From: Nothopassalora personata
Lineage: Eukaryota > Ascomycota > Dothideomycetes > Mycosphaerellales > Mycosphaerellaceae
Assembly: GCA_033816765.1 (NCBI GenBank)
Contig: CM066289.1
Coordinates: 558,001 to 622,000 of the forward strand
Direction: 5' to 3'
DNA length: 64,000 bases
The translations under genes were made by a program, and so were the position numbers. This document shows, in pieces, positions 52,540 to 64,000 of this stretch. The notes under the pieces were generated by a model, which had not been told where the DNA came from, made no database searches, and saw only the letters and a program-made list of their open reading frames with translations. Each line of letters starts with the position of its first letter. Positions within the stretch are counted from its first letter, which is position 1.

Positions 52540-52623
52540 ATTAGACTGCTTATGCTTAGACTAATTAGACTGCTTATGCTTAGACTAATTAGACTGCTCA
52601 TACTTAGAATAATTAGACTAATT
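52540..52623. repeat. 24-bp tandem repeats
   Basis: Three full units (52540-52563, 52564-52587, 52588-52611) with core TTAGACTGCTTATGCTTAGA plus a partial fourth. The repeat creates a spurious Leu/Arg-rich ORF at 52552-52734. Confidence 0.85.
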
Positions 52624-52626
52624 ACC

Positions 52627-55019
52627 AAGATCTACGAATCTCCTTTATATTTAGGAACGCTAAGAATCCCTTATAGTTTCGATGCGTTCAACTTATATTA
52701 CTATCTTACGCATTGGAATATACTCTTATCCTAATTATTTATCTTCGCTTAGCTCGCTTTAGCCTCTTTAAAGAATACCGCTACGTGACTTAACTTATCT
52801 CTCTTTTAAGACTAGCCCTAGAACGAGACGTAACACTTTAAACGTCCTTAGGATAAGCGCTACTTAAGCAGCTAGTAGGGGAATACCCGCCCCTAGCGAA
52901 GTAGGAAGCATCCGCCGTACGCTACTACGATAGACTACTACGAAGGACGATAAGTCTAATAACGATAACGAGCCTACTCTAAGGAAGAACGACGTTAAGG
53001 CTACTAAGCTAGACCTCTTCTATAGAGATAGGGCTAAGTTTAACGACTAGGTCAATTAGATAGATATATATCTTATGTTTAACCTAGTCGATACTAATAA
53101 AAGAACTATCTTCGCTATTACGTTCCTTCGCGAAAGCGCGTAGAACTAGATTAAACTTTACCTTAAGGAATACCTTAAAGGTATAGGACGACAAGACCCT
53201 ACCGGAATGTTTAGGAGCTTTACCCTCTTTAAAGAAAAGATAAAATTAATCTTTAGGACCTCGAACGAAGTTTAATAGGCTATACGAATTATTTAACACC
53301 TAAAGTAGAAGACGTCTACTTTAGAGTATACCGCTAAATTCGAAGAATACGGACAGATTACCGGATAGGACTAGACGGCGTTAATAACTATATTCCGACG
53401 TATGCTTTAGGATTCCGTTAAGGATGAGTTAATAAGATACGGGGGATAGATTACTAACCTCGAAGAGCTAATAAAGGCGTCGATCGACATTAATAACTAG
53501 CTCTAGGAACGATACTAGGAAAAGAAATACGACTCTAAAGTAGGAGGTATAGTAGGATACGCTCCGGATCGTAGACCCTTAGGAGGGTACATTACGAAGG
53601 AAGAATTCTTACGATAAAGCTAGTCCTACTATAGACTATAGCTAATAGAACTAGACGTTACCTAACGAGGACGGAAGATCAATAAGAGTAGGGGCTACGG
53701 AAAGCCCTTTAAAGGAAAAGGAAAACTTATATACTATGCCTATAGTAAGAAAGATTATATAGCGCGGGATTGCCGCGGTAAAAATATAGTGCGCCGCGAG
53801 CAGTTTAATATAATGTAACTAAAGGTAGGCAAATCTAGGAGCAGTATTAGACCCCGATAATTTAACTATACCTAGAGAGTAGAGGAGAAGGATAGTAACC
53901 GGGTTACGACGCCTCTCCTAGACCCCTTATAAGGACGAGGAGGATACTATATTTAACAACATACACTACTACCGAATAACTAATAATTAAAGACTATTAG
54001 ATTGTTTAGTATAATAGTACGAGGAGTTAACTATAAAGTTAAGACGGAATCTCGATACGGTTACGAAAGCCTTTACTAGCGATTCTATTACTAGGACTCG
54101 TGTTAAACCTACTACGACGCTAAGTTAGGCGTAGGGTACTAGCTACGATAGCTAGTAGGAACCCTAGGAGCTTAACACGGACGAAATAAGCTCTAAGAAG
54201 TAGATATAGACGAATCTTGCTTCGATAACAATAATAAAGAAAACTAAGATCTAGAATAGAACGGACGTTAGTTACTAGCACTAGAATAATAAATAAAGGA
54301 ACTAGATACTATCGAAGAAGATTACGTACCGGAGGAGTTAAGCGAGGACTTATCCGAAGAAGAAGAGAGCGATACCGATGACGAAAACGAAGTGTATATA
54401 TTCACGGTAGACGCACTAAGAAAACTCTATAAGTTAATTATTTACCTCTAACGAAGGTACGAAGAATTCCTACTAAAGTTCTTAGGCAAACGATACCTAA
54501 ACCCTAACGAATTCGATAAGATACTCGATACGATAAGGGGCATAGTATAGGGCTACCTAACTATAAACAATACTAAGAACTTAGCTAAAGCGGTTATCGA
54601 ACGACTACCTATAGGAAGCCGAATAACGGATACCGGATACCTAATACCGGTAGGAACTTTCGTCTTAAACGAACTACGAATAGTAGTATAGTACGTACGG
54701 GCTCTCTACTTAGAATCGTAGAAGATCTAGGAACGTAATAGACTATAAGTATAGACATAGTGTAACGGGCTATAGGTTCTAGCCGAAGCCTCTAGGTACG
54801 AAGTATAGCGAACTATATACTATTCGGGAAAAGGATTAGCTCCCTAGAAATAAGCGACTAAAGGGAGTTATATAATACTTAGGCTTACGTATCGACATTA
54901 AACACAGTTTTCTAGACATAAGTAATCGTTAACGGATATAAGACTAGTGTTATAATCGACTTAGGAGTAGCAGGGAATTTCATCTCCGAGTCTTTTATAA
55001 GAAGAAACTAGTTAGCTAC
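52627..55019 (+). mobile_element. Truncated RIP-degraded Gypsy copy
   Basis: A partial LTR (about 52627-52835) is followed by an internal region nearly identical to 56909 onward. It includes the gag and a degenerate zinc knuckle (about 53730-53790; the Cys codons of CxxC are changed to Tyr) and stops within the protease region at about 55019 (matching 59100), where other DNA begins. The 3' half is missing. Confidence 0.85.
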
Positions 55020-56477
55020 TAATGTCTACTAACTACCCTATGTAGGCCTATCCGAGTTGTGGTAGTATAGAGCGGCGCTTATGTAAGCAGGGGTATTTAC
55101 TAGTCCCGGGACCGTGAAATTAGGTTACGTAACGAGTAGCGTAGTAGCTAGATAAATAAGAGGATTAGCGGACTTAAACCCCTATGCCCTCTACTCGAGA
55201 GGTATAAATTGAATTGTTTCCTTAATGCTACGCTTACAATGCTTGACTACGTAGTATATATCTCAATAGCTATACTAGGTCCTACTAGCTTACCTAAATG
55301 TCCAATTAAACTAAAATGAAATTAGGGCAAGTTAGACCTAAGGGACCCCCTCTAAACCTAAGGTTAACACAACCTATTAGTTATTAATACTACGTAAGTA
55401 ATAGATAGGTAGGGACTATACTAGGGTAATAAAGGTTACGCCTCCTAATTATTCTAAACCCCTTCCTAACTTTAGGCATTTAATAGAGTATAGCACTTAG
55501 GACGTACGGTCTAGCTAAACGGAGAAGGCTACTAGGACATATTAGGTCTTATTTGGAGAAAGTGAAGCGGAGTAGGCGATCGACTTAGGCGAGCTTAACG
55601 AGGTATCTACCTATCCTATGCAGTCTAATAAAGTAAAAGGGAAGGCACCCGTAGGCATTCTAAAGAATCCGTACCCGAGGACCCGGTCCTTAGCCTAGGA
55701 TCTACGAGCCCGAGCTAAGGCTACTAAGAAAGTTCGCCTTTAATTAGAATAGGAGATCCGGTAAGCTAAGATTAACTAGTAGGAGATTAAAATAATTAAC
55801 GAAGTTAATGCTTAAATAAGCGAAACTTAATTATTAGCTAAATCCGGGGTAACCCTAGGAAGGGGAAATAATGCCTAAGTAAACGAACTAGGGAACGATA
55901 CTAGTAAAGGACTGCCTAAGGATATACCTATTAGTCCCGTAAACGCCCCCTTCGTATAAAGGAAGCGTGTATAGCATGCTAAGACTATAAGGATTAATAA
56001 CTACGTCCGATAATGTAGTTCGGCTAGTAATAGCCCGGTTATAAAGGAAGAAGGTATTATCTACTAGATTAATTAGATCCTCTAGACGACGTTTCCTAAT
56101 GTAAATGCCTAGGATTAGTTTCGATATAGTCGCTAGTTTAAGGCTACCCTCTTTAGTTGCGTTACTAACACCCCCGCTCTTTAGGAGAAGCTCGCTATAG
56201 TACGACGCCTTATAGGAAAGGACCCTAAGGTTCGCACTAGACAAGTAGTTACCTATAAAGATAAGCCTAAGTATAATAAGGAGGTCTTCCGCAAAGATAG
56301 TTAGGCCTAGTATGTCGGAGTGTATTTAACTATACTTTACTCTAAGGGTACGGTCCCTACTACTAAGCTATATAAGGACGTTAAGAAAATCGGGCTCTCT
56401 AGTGTCCTTAACAACTATACTATAGTCCCTAGTCCTTAGGTAGTAGCGGAGTTTAGGATAAATAAGAACTAGATTAG
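55020..56477 (+). mobile_element. Host retroelement, left part (gag region)
   Basis: Outside the Gypsy copies, the plus strand keeps one reading frame if stops are ignored (about 55440-56477), with charged gag-like sequence (for example KEEGIIYxIN; LQEKLAIVRRLIGKDPKV; YLTILYSKGTVPTTKLYKDV). It continues after the inserted Gypsy at 63629 into a retropepsin. It is RIP-mutated throughout. The left border with the truncated Gypsy is at about 55020. Confidence 0.65.
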
Positions 56478-56908
56478 TGTTATAGTTCGGATAAAGGACG
56501 GTATAGCACGTAGCATAGGAGGAAGAATTAGAAGATAAGAACCAATCGCTAGGAAGAGGAAGGGACCCTACGTCTAGGTCACGTGCACGACCGCGCGCTT
56601 AGTGCATAGTCGAACACGACCGTAGAAGTAGCGTGTAGACGTACACGACTACACGACTAGGCGACCGGTCGAGTAGATAGACGGACGCCTAACACCGGAT
56701 AGCATACGAGTCTCCGTTATATTTAGGAACGCTAAGAACCCTTATAGTTTCGATACGTTTAACTTATGTTACTATCTCACTAATTAGAATATAACTCTTA
56801 TTCCTATTATTTATCTTCGCTTAGCTTACTTTAGCCTCTCTAAAGAATACCGCTACGTGACTTAACTTATCTCTCCTTTGAGACTAGCCCTAGAACGAGA
56901 TAATAACA
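56478..56908 (+). repeat. 5' LTR of the Gypsy element
   Basis: 431 bp, starts TGTTATAG and ends ATAACA. It differs from the 3' LTR by scattered transitions, as expected if RIP hit each copy separately. CTTTAAACGCCC follows directly. Confidence 0.93.
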
Positions 56909-59900
56909 CTTTAAACGCCCTTAGGATAAGTACTACTTAAGCAGCTAGTAGGGGAACACCCGCCCCTAGCGAAGTAGGAAGCATCCGCCGTACGCTACTA
57001 CGATAGACTACTACGAAGGACGATAAGTCTAATAACGATAACGAGCCTACTCTAAGGAAGAACGACGTTAAGGCTACTAAGCTAGACCTCTTCTATAGAG
57101 ATAGGGCTAAGTTTAACGACTAGGTCAATTAGATAGATATATATCTTATGTTTAACCTAGTCGATACTAATAAAAGAACTATCTTCGCTATTACGTTCCT
57201 TCGCGAAAGCGCGTAGAACTAGATTAAACTTTACCTTAAGGAATACCTTAAAGGTATAGGACGACAAGACCCTACCGGAATGTTTAGGAGCTTTACCCTC
57301 TTTAAAGAAAAGATAAAGTTAATCTTTAGAACCTCGAACGAAGTCTAATAGGCTATACGAATTATTTAACACCTAAAGTAGAAGACGTCTACTTTAGAGT
57401 ATGCCGCCAAATTCGAAGAATACGGACAAATCACTAGATAGAACTAGACGGCGTTAATAACTATGTTCCGACGTAGACTTAAGGACTCCGTTAAGGACGA
57501 GTTAGTAAGATACGGGGGACAGATTACTAACCTCGAAGAGCTAATAAAGGCGTCGATTAATATCGATAACTAGCTCTAGGAACGACACTAGGAAAAGAAA
57601 TACGACTCTAAAGTAGGAGGTATAGTAGGATACGCTCCGGATTGTAGACCCTTAGGAGGATACGTTACGAAGGGAGAATTCTCACGACAAAGCTAACCCT
57701 ACTATAGACTATAGCTAATAGAACTAGACGTTACCTAACGAGGACGGAGGATCGATAAGAGTAGGGGCTACGGAAAGCCCTTTAAAGAAAAAGGAAAACT
57801 CATATATTATGCCTATAGTAAGGAAGGTTATATAGTACGGGATTGCCGCGGTAAGAATATAGTGCGCCGCGAGCAATTTAATATAATGTAACCCCGAACT
57901 AGTAAATCTAAGAGTAGCGTTAGATCTCGAGGAGATACCGACTATACTCGGAGAGTAGGGGAGAGAGCTAGTAACGGAAGCACGACGCCTCTCCTAGACC
58001 CCTTAGAAGGACGAGGAGGATACTATAGGTAGTAAATGGTAGTTATTCCATTTAATGCGAAGAACTAACTACGACAGTTTAACATAATAACACGAAGAGT
58101 CGACTACGAGATCGAATCTAAGTCTCGAAATAGTTATGGAAGCCTTCATTAGCGATTCTGTTACTAAGACTCGTGTTAAGTTCACTACACCGCGAAGTTA
58201 GGCGTAGGGTATTAGCCTTAGTAACTACAAGGAACCCTAGGAGCGACGTATAGGCAAAACGCTACGCTCCGAGAAGTAGACATCGACGAATCCTACTTTA
58301 ACGAAGATAGAAGCGATAAAGAAAATCAGGACCTAGGATAGAACGGATTATGGTTACTAGAACCATAGGAAGAAAGTTAAGAAACTACCGGGCTAAATAC
58401 TATTAAGAAAGAACAGGATCCGGAAGAATTAAGCGAAGAAGATTCCTCCGAAGGAGAAGAGAGCGACACTAACGACGATAACGAACAACTTACCTTTACG
58501 ATAGATGTACCTAAGAAATTGTACGACATAATTATCTACCTATAAAGAAGGCACGAGGAATTCCTACCTAAGATAGGTAGACGAAGGAGGCTACACTCTA
58601 TTAAGTTTAATAAGACACTCGACACCCTACGAGGCATAGCCTAGGGATACCTACTTATAGAGACAACCGAAAATCTAGTAACCGCCGTTATAGAACGACT
58701 ACCTATAGGAAGCCGAATAACAGGTACCGGATACCTAATACTAGTAGGAACTTTCGTCTTAAACGAACTACGAACAGTAGTATAGTACGTACGGGCTCTC
58801 TACTTAGAATCGTAGAAGATCTAGGAACGCAATAGACTATAAGTGTAGACATAGGGCAACGGGCTACAGGTTCTAGCCGAAGCCTCTAGACACGAAGCAT
58901 AGCAAACTACATACTATTCGGGAAAAGGATTAGCTCCCTAGGAATAAGCGACTAAAGGGAGTTATGCAATACTTAGGCTTACGCATCGACATTAAACACA
59001 GTTTTCTAGACATAAGCAATCGTTAACGGACATAAGACTAGTATTATAATCGACTTAGGAGCAGCGGGGAATTTTATCTCCGAGTCTTTTATAAGAAGAA
59101 ACGGGTTAGCTACCCTAAAGAAGAAATAGGGTTACGAGTTAATCGCGGTAAACGGATTATCGTTACCTAGCGTAGAATAGGAGACGACACTATTGCTACT
59201 AGCTATCTAATAGCACTACGAGAATATTACCTTAGATGTTACTAATATAGCTAGTTATAACATAGTATTAGGTATGCCTTAGTTAAGAAAGCATAATCTA
59301 GTAATCGACTAGAGAAGAGGAGTACTTACATTTAGGGAATGCGATTGCGTTATCGATATTTAGCCTACGCAGTAGTAGCGTTTACTAGTAGATAAGGTAA
59401 GGAAATAGCTAAACGAAATATAGCTTACGCCGAATAGAAGGAATTAAGAACTACCTTCGACCGGGATAGACACTAGCGTAGGGCCGCCGGGTTACGAAGT
59501 CACTAGAAGTAATAGAAGTAACGCACTATCGAAGAATACTAACATCTTAGAGTTGAGTATTCCTAAGGAGTATCGTAAGTAGTCGCGACTCTTTAAAGAG
59601 GAGAGAGGTAAAACCGCCTTACCTAAGTACCGCCTATAGGATTATAAGATTAACATTTAGCTAGGGAGAGAGCCTCTATAGGGACCCCTATATTAAATGT
59701 CTAAGAAAGAGCTATAGACCCTACGAGAATAGCTAAAGGAGAAGCTAGCTAAAGGATAGATAAGAAGATCTACCTTAAGTGTAGGAACTCTATACATGTT
59801 CGTTCTAAAAGCAAACGGGAAGTTACGACTCGTATAAGACTATAGGAAGTTAAACGAGATTACGATTAAGAACCGATATCCGCTACCTAACATTAAAGAA

Positions 59901-62388
59901 GCATAAGATAGATTAACCGGATCGGACTAGTATACGAAGATTAACCTACGAGATGCCTTCTATACTATACGAATAGTAGAAGGAGAAGAATAGAAAACCG
60001 CTTTTAGAACAAGATACGGACTCTACGAATTCTTAGTTATGCTAATAGGATTAACTAACGTACCCGCATCCTATTAGGACCTTGTTAACGAAACACTTAG
60101 AGACCTACTCGACGTATGCGTTATCGCCTATATAGACGATATACTAGTCTACACGAAAGGATCCCTATAGGAGTACATAAAGCAAGTCTAGGACGTCTTC
60201 GAACGACTTACGTAATTAGGATTGAAGACAGCACCCGAGAAATGCGAATTCTATAAGAAAGAAGTTAAATTCTTAGGCTTCATTATTAGCACTATAGGGA
60301 TAACGATCGACCCTATAAAGACATAGTTAATTAGAGAATAGCTAGAACTAAAGACAGTTAAGGACGTATAATTATTCCTTAGACTAGCGAACTACAACCG
60401 GAAATTCATTAAGGACTACGTAAAGACAGTAGCACTAATAACGATGCTTACGAGAAAAGACGTTACTTAGAAATAGGGAAAACAACAGATTAAAGCATTT
60501 AAGAAACTTAAAGAACAATGCGCTTTAGCCCCTACGCTTCGACTATTCGATAGTAGTAAGGAAGTCTATATCGAGACCGATGCGTCTAATATAGTAATAG
60601 GCGCATGTCTAATATAGACACACGATAGGTAGAGACACCTAGTAGCCTATTACTCCCGGAAAATGACTATAGCGGAACAGAACTACGACATCCATAACAA
60701 AGAGCTTCTAGCCATTATTGCTACTATGTAACATTAGAGAGTATATATCGAGGGCCTACCGAAGTTAACGATTCTTTCTGACTATAAGAATCTTACGTAC
60801 TTTACGACGACGAAAGAACTTACCCGAAGGCAAGCCCGCTAGTTAGAGCTGCTAGGATAGTATAAGTTCGAAATTAAATATACTCTAGGACGAGAGAATA
60901 GCCGCGCCGACGCGCTAAGCCGAAGAAGCGACTACATAGAAGGAAAAGAACTAGTATAGCACAAAATATTAAAGACAAACCTCGACGGAAGTCTTAGTAC
61001 AAACACGAGAGAATTCAATAACATCGTACGGATACTAGGCGATAAGGATAAACAATTCCCTATATCGTAAGGAAAATACTAAGTACCTAAGGATCGAGAA
61101 GAAGAATATATACGATAACATTACGACGGACTAATTTATAGACACCCTAGAACTTTGAAAACAATAGACCTAATACAGCGCAGTTTCTTATTCCTATAGA
61201 TAAGACTTAAGGTATTACGCTACATTAGACAATGCGTACACTACTAACGGAACAAGGCTACGAGACATGTAAAATACGGTCACCTATAGTTTAGGACACT
61301 ACCGACAAAACCATAGGACGAAGTTATAATAGACTTTATTACGAAACTCCTACCGTTAAGAGATTAAGTTACGAAGTAACTATACGACATAATACTAGTT
61401 ATAGTTAATAGACTTACAAAATACGTACACTTTATTCCTACATTAGAGACATATAATATAGAGCAGCTCGGATACCTCGTACTAGATAGACTTATCCAAT
61501 ACTACGGATTCCCTTAAGCATTTATAACGGATAGAGACAAGCTATTTATATTAAACTACTAGAAGACGCTTATAGGAACGATTGGAATTAAACATAAGCT
61601 GTTAACAGCATATTATCCGGAGATAGACGGACAAACCGAAAGGATGAATTAAACGCTAGAACAATACCTACGATACTACATTAACTACGCGCAAGACAAC
61701 TAGGTTTCATTACTGCCAATAGCGTAGATTGCACTAAACAACAAATTAGAGACAACTTTAACGACACCATTTTATGCGAACTTTAGTAAAGATCCTAACC
61801 TATTCGGAACACCTAGATCCTACCTACAAGCCGAAAGAGCAATTGTAACGACGGATACTCTTAAGGAAGTGCATAAAGAAACACGTAAGGCGATCGAAGA
61901 TGTATAATAAAAACTGTCTCGATAACGGTAGGATACGAGAAAAATAGTACCTCTACTAAAAGAGGGGGATAAGGTCTATCTCCTTATAAAAAACTTAAGA
62001 ATAAGAAGATAGACTAAGAAACTAGATCACGTTAAGGTCGGACCATTTTTAATCGACAAAGTCGTAGGACTAGTTAACTACCGCCTACGACTACTACCTA
62101 ACGCGAAAATCCACCTAGTCTTCTACATTTCTAAGTTGGAACCCGTAGACGCCGAAACACCTTGCTAGGAGAGCTTCCATTTCGAGCCGGAAGTAGAAAA
62201 CGAATTCGAAGTCGAAAGAATCCTAGATAAGAAAGGTTAGCAATACCTTATTAAATAGAAAGGATACGACGAATTAGAAAATACCTAGGAACTAAAACAA
62301 AACCTACGAAACTGTTAGTAAAGGCTCTAGGAGTATAAAAAACGGTCTAGTAGACTAACCCCCGCGTTAGAGACTAATCTACTAGAAA

Positions 62389-62462
62389 GTAGCTAGAGTA
62401 GGAATCGAACCTACGACCTTAAGAGTGTAGATAGCTTACGCTCTAACTACTAAGCTACATAA
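62389..62462 (-). tRNA. tRNA-like remnant (A box and B box)
   Basis: The minus strand reads TAGCTTAGTAGTTAGAGC (A-box-like D arm) and, further on, a perfect T arm GTAGG-TTCGATT-CCTAC (B box). A CTCTTAA sequence lies where an anticodon loop could be. The acceptor and anticodon stems do not pair properly, so this is a degraded tRNA or tRNA-derived sequence, not a working gene. It lies between the chromodomain and the antisense frame of the Gypsy element. Confidence 0.4.
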
Positions 62463-62640
62463 CCGGGTTTAATAAGGGAAACGAAGAACTTATATAAATA
62501 TATCCCTTATAAGAAATTAACACCTATCTACTAGAGGAGCTAGCGCTCGAAGAAGCTACTACGGCTTCCTTAAGGGTCGGATATAACTAGAGGGCATTAT
62601 CCGGAATTATCAAAAGGTCCTCCTAGGAAGGAATCGACAT

Positions 62641-63170
62641 CTAGAAAACCCCCTCCAGTTCTTCGGGGCTACCTTTAGGAACGAGAAGACAGGACGAAGG
62701 CGCGGAAAAGGCATCGACACCTACGCTCGGCAAACTACGAAGATCCTCGAAATCCTTCGCTATCGCCTTTTCCTCCCTATCCTTAGTAACGCGTAGCTGT
62801 TTCCTAAGACGATACACCTTTAACATCGCCTCTATTACCTTCTCTTTAGCCTTATTAAGCTCTCGCTTTAGCTTTCGACGCTAGTTACGAAGCCGCTCCT
62901 ACTTAGTCTACGTAATAGTTACGTTACACTTAATACCCTTACGAACGTACTCCGAGTAATACCTAAAGCGTATATCCACTACGTAACGAGGACTCTTCTT
63001 TCCTTTAGGTACTCTAGCCTTCTAGCAACTAGAACATAGGGATAGCATCTCGCGGCCCTCGGCTTCGATGCCTAGTACTTAACGTTCGCGGCGCTCATAA
63101 CGTATTAGCCGCTCGCCGCTTATAGTAAAAGATAGGAACTTATAGGAGAAGAAAGAAAACTCGAGGACAA
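62641..63170 (-). pseudogene. Antisense accessory ORF in the Gypsy element
   Basis: On the strand opposite to gag-pol, between pol and the 3' LTR, a frame of about 175 codons is visible with only five TAG/TAA stops (all at likely Gln/Trp sites). The last 61 codons (62826-62641) are intact. It has a Cys motif (LCSSC ... KCNV), a long basic coiled-coil helix (RRKLKRELNKAKEKVIEAML; YRLRKQLRVTKDREEKA) and a tail ending GSPEELEGVF. Function unknown. The protein-like pattern, despite RIP, shows the antisense frame was under coding constraint in the active element. Confidence 0.6.
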
Positions 63171-63177
63171 GTTTTAG

Positions 63178-63192
63178 TAGGAAGGGGGATAG
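63178..63192 (+). other. Polypurine tract of the Gypsy element
   Basis: The sequence AGGAAGGGGGATAG abuts the 3' LTR, the expected site for priming plus-strand synthesis. Confidence 0.65.
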
Positions 63193-63623
63193 TATTACGG
63201 TTCGGATAAAGGACGGTGTAGGACGTAGTATAGGAGAAAGAATTAGAAGATAAGAACTAATCGCTAGGAAGAGGAAGGGACCCTACGTCTAGGTTACGTG
63301 CACGACCGCGCGCTTAGTACATGGTCGAACACGACCGTAGAAGTAGCGTATAGACGTACACGACTACACGACTAGGCGACCGGTCGAGTGGATAGACGGA
63401 CGCCTAACACCGGATAGCATACGAGTCTCCGTTGTATTTAGGAACGCTAAGAACCCTTATGGTTTCGATGCGTTCAACTTATGTTACTATCTCACTAATT
63501 GGAATATAACTCTTATTCCTATTATTTATCTTCGCTTAGCTTACTTTAGCCTCTCTAAAGAATACCGCTACGTAACTTAACTTATCTCTCCTTTAAGACT
63601 AGCCCTAGAACGAGATAATAACA
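63193..63623 (+). repeat. 3' LTR of the Gypsy element
   Basis: 431 bp. It starts TATTACGG where the 5' LTR has TGTTATAG: the terminal TG has become TA through a G-to-A change. The ATTAG duplication follows. Confidence 0.93.
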
Positions 63624-63628
63624 ATTAG

Positions 63629-64000
63629 GTGCCTAATTAATAAGGGTTCCGAGGTGAATATTATCGGCTAGAGGAACGCTTATAGGTTTAGGTTACTAGT
63701 AATGTCGAGTACTTAGCTTACCTTTCGAGGTGCTAGAGGGCGGGCCTAGTTTAAAGATGTTATAGGCAATTTAGATATTTAGGTACTTAGGGTTTACTAC
63801 TAGGTAGACATGTTTATCTCCTCGGATCTAAACTCACTAACAATCCTAGGACGACCGTAGGCCCGTAAGGTACGGCTTACTACCCGTAACTACGATAATA
63901 GTTCGTAGGAGGGGACTATTACTAGCCGTAAAGGTGAAAGTGTTATGTTTACTACCCTAATTAGTTTAGATAGGTACAAGACCCTTTAAGAACTATTAAA
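63629..64000 (+). mobile_element. Host retroelement, right part (retropepsin), runs off the window
   Basis: In the frame continuing from 56477, the sequence reads LINKGSEVNIIG (a retropepsin active-site block with the catalytic Asp changed to Asn by a G-to-A transition) and, about 60 codons later, LTILGRPxARKVRLTTRN, the ILGRP block of Gypsy-like aspartic proteases. The 7.1-kb Gypsy therefore split this protease just before its active site. It continues beyond the window. Confidence 0.7.

Larger units (their letters stand above)
56478..63623 (+). mobile_element. Full-length RIP-degraded Gypsy (Ty3-type, chromovirus) element
   Basis: 7146 bp with 431-bp LTRs at both ends and the 5-bp target-site duplication ATTAG (56473-56477 and 63624-63628). 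With stops ignored, the plus strand gives gag (about 57000-57895, ending in a degraded CCHC knuckle), protease (IDLGAAGNFIS, about 59047-59085), reverse transcriptase (INLRDAFYTIRIVEGEE; YIDDILVYT at 60129-60155), RNase H (about 60540-60960), integrase (about 61050-61900) and a C-terminal chromodomain (EVERILDKKG ... KGYDELENT, about 62200-62320). TAG/TAA stands at many Trp and Gln codons, the RIP signature, so no protein can be made. Confidence 0.95.

Noticed and set aside
52552..52734. 60-codon Leu/Arg-rich ORF
   Set aside because: It is produced by the 24-bp tandem repeat and has no protein character.
55888..56244. 118-codon minus-strand ORF in the island
   Set aside because: The opposite strand holds the gag-like frame of the host retroelement; this ORF is a chance opening after RIP.

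Overview
The window looks like a filamentous ascomycete (Pezizomycotina, most likely Dothideomycetes). Evidence: introns of about 48-92 nt with GTAAGT/GTGAGT-type donors and CTAAC-like branch sites, a Zn2Cys6 regulator, a Clr5-like protein, a hydrophobin, a GH45 cellulase, and a repeat island carrying the signature of repeat-induced point mutation (RIP). Species cannot be fixed from sequence alone.

The window has two compartments. Positions 1 to about 39.8 kb are gene-rich with balanced base composition. In order it holds two tandem paralogous unknown genes (the first cut by the window edge), a Zn2Cys6 regulator, a Clr5-like protein, two decayed genes (one with protein-kinase remnants), the 9-1-1 clamp subunit RAD1, the oligosaccharyltransferase subunit OST5, the acetyltransferase GCN5, a broken F-box-like fragment, a peroxisomal ABCD half-transporter, a hydrophobin-like gene, a decayed RidA-amine oxidase fusion beside an intact SnoaL-like gene, the p24 protein ERV25, an unknown Ala/Lys-rich protein, the succinate dehydrogenase assembly factor SDH5, a divergent protein kinase, an acetolactate decarboxylase-like protein, a ketopantoate reductase-like enzyme, a GH45 endoglucanase and a TM9/EMP70 protein. 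Many of these are missing or misread in a simple ORF scan because they are spliced; exon coordinates are given where the reading phase closes exactly.

From about 39.8 kb to the end is an AT/TpA-rich island of transposable elements. Most are RIP-degraded, with TAG/TAA at former Trp and Gln codons. Two elements are intact and not mutated: a Copia LTR retrotransposon (40275-46315; identical 218-bp LTRs, CTTTA target-site duplication, one 1748-aa Gag-Pol) and a Fot1/pogo-type DNA transposon (46447-48312; perfect 70-bp terminal inverted repeats, TA duplication, transposase with a C-terminal zinc knuckle). The rest is a nest: a Copia pol remnant, a diverged Gypsy copy, a truncated Gypsy copy, and a full-length RIP-mutated Gypsy with chromodomain integrase (56478-63623; ATTAG duplication) sitting inside the retropepsin region of yet another retroelement that runs off the window end. 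The full-length Gypsy also carries an antisense reading frame and a tRNA-like sequence between pol and the 3' LTR.

The host genes are mostly unrelated housekeeping genes and do not form one pathway. The only functional neighbourhood suggested is the RidA-amine oxidase pseudogene plus SnoaL-like gene, which may be the remains of a small catabolic or secondary-metabolic pair. Gene fragments pile up at the island edge (38.7-39.8 kb), as expected where repeats have eroded flanking genes.
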